5,074 bases of DNA from JAUWPO01 sp965603285 (GTDB taxonomy: Bacteria > Chloroflexota > Anaerolineae > Anaerolineales > UBA4823): assembly GCA_965603285.1 (NCBI GenBank), contig CBFDCK010000186.1, forward strand, positions 1 to 5,074, written 5' to 3'. Within the stretch, counting starts at the first letter, position 1, and each line of letters starts with the position of its first letter. A program made the position numbers and the translations under genes. Under the pieces are notes generated by a model. That model saw nothing but the letters and a program-made list of their open reading frames with translations, did no database searches and was not told where the DNA came from. Shown here one piece after another: positions 1 through 5,074 of this stretch.

Positions 1-3
1 ACT

Positions 4-37
4 CCCCAAGCCCATAATTCGCATCCCGCGGGAGGTT
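4..37 (+). repeat. Direct repeat copy 1 (34 nt, GC-rich core)
   Basis: This unit runs from ccccaagccca to cccgcgggaggtt. It matches the copy at 110-143 at 31 of 34 positions, with a period of 106 nt. Its last 13 nt (25-37) also form the left arm of a perfect inverted repeat with 49-61. It is non-coding and lies upstream of a damaged membrane protein gene. It resembles dispersed REP-like intergenic repeats, but whether it recurs elsewhere in the genome cannot be seen here. Confidence 0.75.
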
Positions 38-61
38 CCACAAACCCTAACCTCCCGCGGG
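25..61. repeat. Perfect 13-bp inverted repeat (hairpin)
   Basis: Positions 25-37 (cccgcgggaggtt) and 49-61 (aacctcccgcggg) are exact reverse complements separated by an 11-nt loop. The stem is very GC-rich and its cccgcggg part is itself palindromic. No T-run follows the right arm (it continues ttgtgtaat), so it is not a canonical intrinsic terminator. It could still act as a transcript end or a REP-type element for whatever gene lies to the left of the window. Confidence 0.7.
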
Positions 62-109
62 TTGTGTAATACTCAGGTGGGTCAATCACTTACAATTGCC
101 ACATCAAAT

Positions 110-143
110 CCCCAAGCCCATTATTCGTAACCCGCGGGAGGTT
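110..143 (+). repeat. Direct repeat copy 2 (34 nt)
   Basis: This is the second copy of the unit at 4-37, differing at three positions. Its last 15 nt (129-143, aacccgcgggaggtt) are the exact reverse complement of 49-63, so the core occurs three times in 143 nt, twice in one orientation and once inverted. This copy has no inverted partner immediately downstream and is followed by AT-richer sequence leading to the gene at 219. Confidence 0.75.
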
Positions 144-218
144 TATTTAATCTCCCCATATTCGGTGATTAATGGTCACTTTTTCAAGCCTCATTGCCTG
201 ACAAAGTAAGTTCATACC

Positions 219-620
219 ATGTTAGAATCACGACCATACTTATCGAATCGAGCGCTCAGAACACCGCGGGCAACCGCCATCGCCGGTGATATCCCGGTTA
301 TCTATGCCCTCGACCCCGGCTCTTTGATCGAAAACCGTGTTTATGCAATTACCCGGGCGATCGCATATCGGAGCAACACCGTATGGATGTTCGTGTTCAT
401 CTTGGCCATGATTTGGATGCCCACCCAGATACTGCCGCATTGGCTGGCATTGGTCTCCTATACCCGGGCAATGGTGCTCTTGGTCAGCATCAGGTTTTCC
501 CATTGGGTCACGATGAACTTTCCAGCCTATATGTTTTTGATCAGCGCCTATATCCTGATTTTGAACTACCGGCAGCAAGACGAAAATACTATCAAGGATG
601 GTCTATCCCTGGATGATTGA
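219..620 (+). pseudogene. Small membrane protein, probably an internally deleted remnant
   Basis: The frame encodes 133 residues. The N-terminus (YLSNRALRTPRATAIAG, residues 7-23) resembles the cytoplasmic start of membrane proteins of about 230 residues that I recall from Chloroflexota. The part from about residue 41 resembles the C-terminal half of the same proteins, with helices near 55-71, 76-91 and 101-117 ending in YILILNYR. The expected middle, roughly 100 residues with several helices, is absent, and residues 24-38 fit neither half well. Charged residues sit in or beside helices (R83, R92, H95), and the usual PRW motif reads PHW (73-75). The ATG at 219 has no clear Shine-Dalgarno sequence. 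I infer a deletion derivative that is probably non-functional. A short genuine three-helix protein is the alternative. The family resemblance is from memory. Confidence 0.55.
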
Positions 621-678
621 TGCTATTGCACGCCAAATTTTTATGCAACAATTTATAAACTATGTGTAGACATAATAC

Positions 679-684
679 GGAGGT
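679..684 (+). promoter_or_regulatory. Ribosome binding site of the MarC-family gene
   Basis: The sequence ggaggt lies 9 nt before the ATG at 694, which is a near-consensus match at good spacing. It fixes the start of the downstream gene. A cataat hexamer at 671-676 could be part of a -10 box, but I see no matching -35 element, so no promoter is called. Confidence 0.8.
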
Positions 685-693
685 ATTTTTGTT

Positions 694-1341
694 ATGAACC
701 TTGGAGATATCGATTTTTACCTAGTCTTTGACCTGTTTATGTTGCTGCTGATTGGTATGGGTCCAAAAATTGCCCTGGTGCCTTTTATGGATCTTACCAA
801 GGACATGGATGGCGACATGCAGAAAAAGGTAGCCCGACGTATGGTGCAAACGGGTGTCACTACCGCCTTGATCCTAGTGTTCTTTGGCGGGCTGTTAATG
901 AAATTGCTCCACTTTACACCGGGTGCGGCGAACATCGCCGGCGGGATCGTGCTGCTGCTGCTGGCTCTGCATATGTTGGTCAGCCCTGGCAAAGAAGATC
1001 ATCATAAGAAAGCAGGGGGTCGCAGCCCGATGCAAATGGCGCTGTATCCTTTAGCTGTGCCCTACATGCTTAATCCGGCTGGGATTGCCGTACTGGTCAT
1101 TTATTCCAGTGATATCAGTTCAGTGCTCATGCTGGTCATCCTGGTTGCCATTGTTTTAATCATGGGAGTGCTCGATTGGCTTGTTTTTAGCAATATGCAG
1201 GGGTTGACAAAGCACCTGGACCCCTCTCGTCTTGCCGTGACAGAAGCGGTATTTGGTGTCCTGATGGCTGCCCTGGCGGTGCAGCTCATGCTGGATGGTC
1301 TGGACTCATTGGGGATCATCAGCTTACTTGGCGGTCATTAA
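694..1341 (+). CDS. MarC family (UPF0056) integral membrane protein
   Basis: This is a complete 215-residue protein, the usual length for the MarC/UPF0056 family. Six hydrophobic segments are visible at about 10-32, 52-72, 76-96, 116-137, 141-165 and 185-210. Family-like features include the first helix ending GPKIALVPF (23-31), a charged loop with KKVARRMV (44-51), a helix opening PGAANIAGGIVLLLLALHML, and a YPLAVPYMLNPAGIAVLV segment opening the second half. The loop at about 97-115 is rich in His, Lys and Gly. MarC proteins are inner-membrane proteins once linked to multiple antibiotic resistance. That role was not upheld and their substrate is unsettled, though some relatives are described as neutral amino acid transporters. 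The ATG start is supported by ggaggt 9 nt upstream. The flanking gaps of 73 and 148 nt suggest a single-gene transcript. The family call is fairly firm; any substrate is unknown. Confidence 0.85.
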   Translation: MNLGDIDFYLVFDLFMLLLIGMGPKIALVPFMDLTKDMDGDMQKKVARRMVQTGVTTALILVFFGGLLMKLLHFTPGAANIAGGIVLLLLALHMLVSPGKEDHHKKAGGRSPMQMALYPLAVPYMLNPAGIAVLVIYSSDISSVLMLVILVAIVLIMGVLDWLVFSNMQGLTKHLDPSRLAVTEAVFGVLMAALAVQLMLDGLDSLGIISLLGGH

Positions 1342-1386
1342 TTTCCATCCTTGTCAAGAATATCTGCTCATCCGGGTACCTCACGC

Positions 1387-1421
1387 TCCGCGCTCCACCA
1401 ACACTTACCTATTAGCGCGGA
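1387..1421. repeat. Weak inverted repeat downstream of the MarC-family gene
   Basis: Positions 1387-1394 (tccgcgct) pair exactly with 1414-1421 (agcgcgga) across a 19-nt loop. There is no following T-run. It could be a modest rho-independent-like structure or a chance palindrome in this 148-nt gap, which otherwise shows only the ribosome binding site of the next gene. Confidence 0.25.
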
Positions 1422-1489
1422 ACGCTGCGCCTCCCGCACTGTTTGGTCACCGTAATATCTGATGCATTCACAGACTAAAGGAGATAGAA

Positions 1490-2329
1490 ATGTTATTTGG
1501 GATTCACGGATACGCTACTGAGCATTCCATCCAACCTGACGAACTGGCTCGGGCTGCGGAAGAACGGGGATTGGAGTCCATCTGGTTCTCGGAGCATACA
1601 CACATCCCTGTTCACTTTCTGCATACAACTGAATGAGGAGGAGCCTTACCCGATTTCTTTTGGCAAACGTTTGATCCGTTTATCGCTTTGACACTTGCGG
1701 CTGCCTCACCTGAAAACATCAAACTCGGAACGGGGGTTAGTCTTGTAAATGAGCATGACCCGATCATCTTAGCCAATACGGTGGCAACGCTGGACCGCTT
1801 ATCCAAGGGACGTTTCATTTTTGGCATTGGAGCCGGCTGGCTTGAAGCAGAGATGGCTAATCATGGGGTTGTCTATCGAACGCGCTTCCAACTTCTTAAA
1901 GAGCAGATTCGGGCGATGAAAGAAATCTGGACAAAAGAGGAGTCAGAATTTCATGGTAAGTTTGTTAACTTCGATAAGATGAGATCGTTTCCAAAGCCAT
2001 ATCAACGCCCTCATCCCCCAATTATTATGGGGGGAACAGGTCAAAAGTCACTTGAATGTGTGCTGGATGTGTGCGATGGCTGGGCTCCGTTTCTGCTGGA
2101 ATGGTCGAAAACGAAAGAAATAATTGCCGAATTGCGTCAACGAGCGGTGGCGATTGGGCGTGATCCGGACTCGCTTGAAATGTCGGTGTTTGAAGAGTTT
2201 ATCCCCGACCGGAAGATATTGACCGAGATGGAGGAGGTCGGGGTTAAGCGTCTCATCATCACCATCTCTGGACAGGGTCGTGATGAATCGCTTCCAATGC
2301 TGGATAGACTGGCAGAAGTAAATGGCTAA
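1490..2329 (+). pseudogene. F420-dependent luciferase-like oxidoreductase (TIGR03619-like), interrupted by an in-frame TGA
   Basis: Frame 1490-2329 reads as one 279-position luciferase-like monooxygenase (LLM) protein of normal family length except for a TGA at 1634-1636 (codon 49). Before it are IQPDELARAAEERGLESIWF (14-33) and SEHTHIP (34-40), typical of the first strand and helix of the TIM barrel. After it the same frame continues with GGALPDFFWQTFDPFIALTL, then KLGTGV (78-83), LDRLSKGRF (101-109), GIGAGW (112-117), KPYQRPHPP (169-177) and GGTG (181-184), all LLM hallmarks. The family uses reduced flavin or F420 to oxidise or reduce small organic substrates in the cytoplasm; the substrate cannot be told. 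The ATG at 1490 has aaggag 6 nt upstream. No frameshift is needed, since both sides share the frame. A G-to-T change (GGA to TGA) would restore a GGG run before ALP. A gaggaggag tract at 1635-1643 has no start codon at proper spacing, so reinitiation is unlikely. A TTG start at 1688 would lack the first barrel strand. Confidence 0.85.
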
Positions 2330-2483
2330 CCAGAGATGCTTCCAATCCCAATTGCGACCCAGCAAAAATTGGGCTTCAGGTCGATGCTCATATCCGCCAA
2401 AGAGCCTGGATTCAAATCGCATCCAAGCGGTTGGATAGGACTGCATTCTTCGAGGGAAGTCAAATCAATGATAGGAGTAGAAA

Positions 2484-3218
2484 ATGTCGAATAAGGGATT
2501 ATATCAAACTGGACTGGTATTTGCCGTGCTCACAGCTCTAGGCTGGATCCTGTTCGTGGTTGGAAGTATGAGCTTTCCCCAAGGGGAGGGTGCGGGAGCC
2601 CTGGAAAGCTATCTTGCACGTGCGGACTCATCTGCCGTCCTGATGTACACGTGGGGTGGCATTCTGGGATCCCTGATGGTGATCCCTGTATTCCTGGCTC
2701 TTTTCCAAGGCTTTCGGCGAGAGACTGGATCCATCCTGGCAGTGCCTATAACTTTTGCTATTGTTGGGGTCGCTTTTCTGACGATGGGCTTTATGGTGGA
2801 TACCGGTTCCATGATCTATTATTTTGGTCCTGCCTTGGCTGCGGCTGAAGGATCGGACGCAGAGCTCATGATGAAGGCTGCACAGTTGGCTCAGGACAGC
2901 ATCGAGGTGACCTGGGCCATAGGAAGCTTTCTTGCCTATGGTGGATCCATTGTGTGGATTGCGATACTGTTGTCTAGAGCGAGTCGGGTGCCAAGATGGA
3001 TGAATTGGGCTGGGATCATTGGAGGGCTGGCGGGGTTTGTCTGGATCGTTCGATTTGTCCCGGTTCCCGCACCGCAGTCTGTTGGGATCATCCTTGTGAT
3101 GATTAACATCGTCTTGGTGATGGTGTGGCTTGTGGGATTGTCGATCATCCTAGCGAGATCAGGTGATGAAGAGTCCGTTCAGCCACATGAACAACCGAGA
3201 CTCCACATTCAGGTATGA
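2484..3218 (+). CDS. Six-helix membrane protein, DUF4386-like
   Basis: This is an intact 244-residue hydrophobic protein. Segments lie at about 10-29, 52-74, 83-105, 143-163, 172-193 and 200-224, with a polar loop at 106-142 (DTGSMIYYFGPALAAAEGSD and a helical MMKAAQLAQ stretch) and a short charged C-terminal tail. The PRW motif at 170-172 before helix five, followed by a glycine-rich helix (GIIGGLAG), is common in DUF4386-type and related bacterial membrane proteins of similar size. The function of that family is unknown, and no catalytic residues are evident. The ATG at 2484 is supported by ggag six nt upstream. The gaps on both sides (154 and about 115 nt) argue against tight coupling with the neighbours. 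The family assignment is tentative; the membrane topology is much surer. Confidence 0.75.
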   Translation: MSNKGLYQTGLVFAVLTALGWILFVVGSMSFPQGEGAGALESYLARADSSAVLMYTWGGILGSLMVIPVFLALFQGFRRETGSILAVPITFAIVGVAFLTMGFMVDTGSMIYYFGPALAAAEGSDAELMMKAAQLAQDSIEVTWAIGSFLAYGGSIVWIAILLSRASRVPRWMNWAGIIGGLAGFVWIVRFVPVPAPQSVGIILVMINIVLVMVWLVGLSIILARSGDEESVQPHEQPRLHIQV

Positions 3219-3318
3219 GCCGGCATCTGGGGTGCTAATAGATAGGAGCGAGAAAAAAACGGGTGAGCGGGGCTGGTTGCCGCCTAACTAATGCGCATGG
3301 GGAAGACACATATTGACC

Positions 3319-3324
3319 GAGGAG
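3319..3324 (+). promoter_or_regulatory. Ribosome binding site deciding the start at 3334
   Basis: The sequence gaggag lies 9 nt before the ATG at 3334. A TTG at 3313 is in the same frame, but it lies upstream of this site and has no Shine-Dalgarno sequence of its own. The ATG at 3334 is therefore the preferred start. Confidence 0.65.
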
Positions 3325-3333
3325 TCGAAAGAA

Positions 3334-4163
3334 ATGAACACAAATCAAGAGCGTAACGCCGATCTGCCGATCAGGTGTAACCTCAAGTTGATATACGCTC
3401 TCTCTTTCATCGTCGCCATCCTCATGGTAACTGCATCCATCGCCGGTCTACTGTATCGCACCGTCATCTACCCGACGGACGAGTTGCTTCGTTCGTGTCC
3501 AATGATGTGGTCAACCTCTTCATCGGACTGCCAATCCTGCTTGGCTCGATGTGGCTGGCGTGGCGCGGCAAGCTGATCGGGTTGCTCTTATGGCCGGGTG
3601 CGCTTTTCTTTGTGCTGTACAATTACCTCGTCTATGTCTTCGCTATGCCACTCAATGTGGCGTTCTTGCTGTATCTCGCGCTGGTCACGTTGTGTGTGTA
3701 CACCATTATCGGTCTGGTCGCAAGCATTGACGGGAAAGCAGTACAACAACGGCTCACCGGTGCTGTGCCGGAGCGCCTCGCCGGGGGAGTCCTGGCAGGA
3801 CTCGGTCTCCTGTTCTTCCTGCGAGTCATCGGCGTTATAGTCAATGCGCTCACCAGTCAGACACCGATTGCCGAAACAGAACTCGCCCTACACACCGCAG
3901 ATTTTTTGATCACTCCTGCATGGGTCATCGGCGGGGTACTGCTTTGGCGCCGTAAGGAATTCGGGTATGTGACCGGTCTGGGGCTGCTCTTCCAGGCCAG
4001 CATGTTATTCATTGGGTTGATTATCTTCTTGCTGTTACAGCCATTCTTAACCACAGCGCCATTCGTTCTGGTCGATGTTATGGTGATCTTTACCATGGGA
4101 CTGATCTGCTTCATACCCTTCGCGCTCTTTGCGCGCGGCGTGGTGTCAAATCGTAACTCGTAG
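3334..4163 (+). pseudogene. Eight-helix membrane protein of unknown function, broken by a frameshift near 3490
   Basis: The gene starts in one frame from 3334 (MNTNQERNADLP, one helix at about residues 19-41, then YPTDELLRS) and would stop at 3576 after a non-hydrophobic Cys/Ser/Arg-rich tail. From about 3492 another frame carries the natural continuation FVSNDVVNLFIGLPILLGSM and runs to the TAG at 4161-4163 with seven more hydrophobic segments. Joined, the two parts give roughly 276 residues with eight helices. From memory, such proteins occur in Chloroflexota with a DEL..SFVPNDVVNL-like junction, and their function is unknown. Observed cttcgttcgtg could come from cttcgttcgttcgtg by loss of one 4-nt unit, which would restore LLRSFVSND; a single-base deletion would also restore the frame. 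No slippery heptamer is visible, and the GTG at 3495 has no ribosome binding site. Either a real pseudogene or a sequencing error is possible. Confidence 0.8.
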
Positions 4164-4177
4164 CCCGCGTAGCCAAG

Positions 4178-4402
4178 TTGGAATATCATGCCTACCGGCT
4201 TTTCTTCCTTCTCCAACATACGATGGTCACGCCAGAAGATAAAAGAATCCTCTTCGCAGAACCTCAGGCTTCGAGCGAGCATGTCTCAAGCCCCACGTTG
4301 CCCATTGAATTTGGTGATGCCATTCCATTTGTTAAACACGTGATTAAGTTGGGAGCTCTCTATATACACTTCAAAGAAGAAATGCTGAATGATAGCGCAT
4401 AA
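4178..4402 (+). CDS. Small hypothetical ORF, not recognised
   Basis: The frame is open from 4157 to a TAA at 4400-4402. The possible starts are TTG 4178 (74 residues) and ATG 4223 (59 residues, beginning MVTPEDKRILFAEPQ). Neither has a convincing Shine-Dalgarno sequence. The product is soluble in character with mixed polarity, and its C-terminal part (FVKHVIKLGALYIHFKEEML) could form one amphipathic helix. Codon choice looks protein-like but the frame is short, and I recognise no family. It starts just after the broken membrane gene and ends 9 nt before a transposon-like element. It may be the remaining C-terminal piece of a larger gene or a chance frame. Confidence 0.3.
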   Translation: MEYHAYRLFFLLQHTMVTPEDKRILFAEPQASSEHVSSPTLPIEFGDAIPFVKHVIKLGALYIHFKEEMLNDSA

Positions 4403-4438
4403 CCAATCGCGAGACTGTGTGGAAACTCTAAGCGAATT

Positions 4439-4450
4439 TCTAAATTTAGA
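4439..4450. repeat. 12-bp perfect palindrome (tctaaatttaga)
   Basis: The sequence tctaaatttaga equals its own reverse complement. It lies inside the transposon-like element, near its left end. It is AT-rich, so a chance origin is possible. Confidence 0.5.
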
Positions 4451-4492
4451 TTAGAACAATAAAAACCGTAGAAAATCTAGGGCGTCGTCCCG

Positions 4493-4508
4493 ATTATTGG
4501 CTAATAAT
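4493..4508. repeat. Short hairpin attatt-ggct-aataat
   Basis: A 6-bp AT-only stem with a 4-nt loop lies in the centre of the 157-bp element. A second imperfect hairpin follows (tggga at about 4519-4523 with tccca at 4532-4536, plus ccg and cgg outside). Together with the outer inverted repeats they suggest the whole element could fold as single-stranded DNA or RNA. Confidence 0.4.
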
Positions 4509-4600
4509 AAGACCGAAGTGGGAGATAATATATCCCATCGGAAAAATTACGGACTTTTCACACAGTCTGTCGCTCCAGCCGACCCCGAGGACGGCGCAAT

Positions 4601-4717
4601 TTGCAGCTTATGGTTCTTGATGAAAATCTTGAAAAACTATCGGAGAAACAAGCGGGGTGGCTGAACTCAAAACCATTGGGCAGCAGCAACAGAGCAGGGC
4701 AATTGGACACTATCTAG
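4601..4717 (+). CDS. Possible 38-codon small ORF ahead of the methyltransferase gene
   Basis: A frame from TTG 4601 (or ATG 4610) runs to TAG 4715-4717. The ATG form encodes 35 residues, beginning MVLDENLEKLSEKQAGW and ending in a polar Ser/Asn/Gln-rich tail. The first half could be an amphipathic helix. The sequence gagga at 4587-4591 lies 9 nt before the TTG. The stop falls 13 nt before the methyltransferase start, a spacing compatible with a leader peptide or coupled small gene. The frame is short and no homolog is known to me, so chance is the leading alternative. The remaining non-coding parts of 4403-4730, outside the transposon-like element, show nothing else I can name. Confidence 0.2.
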   Translation: MQLMVLDENLEKLSEKQAGWLNSKPLGSSNRAGQLDTI

Positions 4718-4721
4718 AGAA

Positions 4722-4729
4722 GAGGTGAT
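4722..4729 (+). promoter_or_regulatory. Extended ribosome binding site of the methyltransferase gene
   Basis: The sequence gaggtgat is an 8-nt match to the extended Shine-Dalgarno consensus. Its gagg part ends 5 nt before the ATG at 4731, which strongly supports that start. Confidence 0.75.
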
Positions 4730-4730
4730 T

Positions 4731-5074
4731 ATGGAGAGCCAACAAACCTTTTTCGACTTTGCGGCTGAGGTGGGTCTCACGAAACATATAGGAGGGCTCG
4801 ATGCCACAGAAGCGCTCCTTGAGTTATGTCACATAAGCAAAGGCAAGTACGTATTGGATGTTGGCTGTGGCGCTGGGGTAACGCCTGTCTTCATTGCAAA
4901 AAGGTATGGCTGTAAAGTGATCGGTATAGACATTTCTGAAGGAATGGTCGAGAAATCCAAAGAAAGGGCAAAGAGAGAACGGGTAATGGATTGGGTTGAA
5001 TTCCGGGTAGCAGATGCACAAGACCTCCCTTTCGATGATAACATTTTCGATGCAGTCATTACCGAGTCTGTAAC
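4731..5074 (+). CDS. Class I SAM-dependent methyltransferase, N-terminal part (cut by window end)
   Basis: The frame stays open from ATG 4731 to the right edge, giving 114 complete codons of a longer protein. Motif I, the glycine-rich SAM-binding loop, is YVLDVGCGAG (residues 40-49). The acidic end of strand two that binds the SAM ribose is VIGIDIS (63-69, key D67). The ADAQDLPF motif (94-101, key D95) contacts the adenine, and NIFDAVI (104-110) is strand four. These are the markers of the Methyltransf_11/25 (UbiE-like) Rossmann fold. The substrate-determining C-terminal half is missing, so the acceptor cannot be named. About 40 residues precede motif I, a usual length for stand-alone enzymes. 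The start has a strong gaggtgat ribosome binding site. It is cytosolic, and its codon use and intact frame contrast with the damaged genes upstream. Confidence 0.9.
   Translation, partial: MESQQTFFDFAAEVGLTKHIGGLDATEALLELCHISKGKYVLDVGCGAGVTPVFIAKRYGCKVIGIDISEGMVEKSKERAKRERVMDWVEFRVADAQDLPFDDNIFDAVITESV

Larger units (their letters stand above)
4412..4568. mobile_element. MITE-like element with terminal inverted repeats (IS256-like ends)
   Basis: The left end 4412-4421 (agactgtgtg) and right end 4559-4568 (cacacagtct) are perfect 10-bp inverted repeats. The match extends inward to 15 of 17 positions (agactgtgtggaaactc against agactgtgtgaaaagtc). The 157-bp body is AT-rich, has no coding frame of note and holds smaller palindromes (4439-4450 and 4493-4508). 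The ends resemble those of IS256-family (mutator-type) transposons as I remember them, which would make this a non-autonomous derivative or a collapsed insertion sequence. No 8-9 bp target duplication is visible in the flanks, so the copy is old, rearranged, or the borders are off by some bases. Confidence 0.6.

Noticed and set aside
240..578. A 112-codon open frame on the - strand opposite the first membrane gene.
   Set aside because: It has a His/Pro/Asp-rich product with no recognisable motif and mirrors the codons of the + strand frame, whose hydrophobic helices are clearly protein-like.
2347..2373. Inverted repeat cccaatt/aattggg after the oxidoreductase, considered as a terminator.
   Set aside because: The stem is only 7 bp with a 13-nt loop, is AT-rich in its inner part and has no T-run after it.
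3241..3265. A gataggag motif resembling a ribosome binding site just after the DUF4386-like gene, ahead of a GTG.
   Set aside because: The GTG at 3263 opens a frame of only 17 codons with no protein-like character.
3265..3300. A gttgccgcctaactaatgcgc stretch before the broken membrane gene that recalls one side of an integron attC site (GCCTAAC).
   Set aside because: No complementary GTTRRRY partner or paired half-site is visible on either side of the neighbouring genes, and no integrase is present, so one 7-nt motif is not enough.
3484..3500. Programmed -1 frameshifting as an explanation of the two-frame membrane gene.
   Set aside because: A -1 slip would join the frames, but there is no X-XXY-YYZ slippery heptamer, and I see no clear downstream stem or upstream stimulatory Shine-Dalgarno sequence.
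3857..4282. A 141-codon open frame on the - strand across the end of the broken membrane gene.
   Set aside because: It overlaps the well-supported helices encoded on the + strand, and its product has no family features.
4824..5059. Two - strand frames opposite the methyltransferase.
   Set aside because: The + strand frame carries all the expected SAM-binding motifs, so these are antisense shadows.

Overview
The window carries seven gene-like regions, all on the + strand: two look intact, one is cut by the right edge, three look damaged, and one is an unidentified small ORF. Base composition is mixed (about 50% GC by eye). The protein flavour (F420-type luciferase-like oxidoreductase, several poorly characterised multi-pass membrane proteins, a class I methyltransferase beginning near a VLDVGCGAG motif) fits a Chloroflexota (Anaerolineae-like) bacterium. 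That assignment rests on remembered family resemblance, not on a search.

Layout: 1-218 is non-coding and holds a GC-rich repeat family, with two direct 34-nt copies and one inverted core that makes a 13-bp hairpin. 219-620 encodes a small membrane protein that looks like an internally deleted version of a longer one. 694-1341 is a complete MarC-family integral membrane protein with a strong ribosome binding site. 1490-2329 is an F420-dependent luciferase-like oxidoreductase broken by one in-frame TGA. 2484-3218 is an intact six-helix membrane protein resembling DUF4386. 3334-4163 is an eight-helix membrane protein broken by a frameshift near 3490. 4178-4402 is an unidentified small ORF. 4403-4730 is mostly non-coding: it carries a 157-bp element with terminal inverted repeats (MITE-like, ends resembling IS256-family ends) and a possible 38-codon ORF. 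4731 to the right edge is the first 114 codons of a SAM-dependent methyltransferase.

The genes do not form an obvious pathway. Gaps of 73 to about 160 nt separate most of them, and several have their own Shine-Dalgarno sequence, so this looks like a run of separately expressed accessory genes. The strongest theme is decay: an internal deletion, a nonsense codon and a frameshift occur within 4 kb, next to repeats and a small transposon relic. This could be real erosion of an accessory region or errors in a low-coverage assembly. I see no convincing evidence of a new multi-gene system, and no tRNA, rRNA, CRISPR array or complete transposase.
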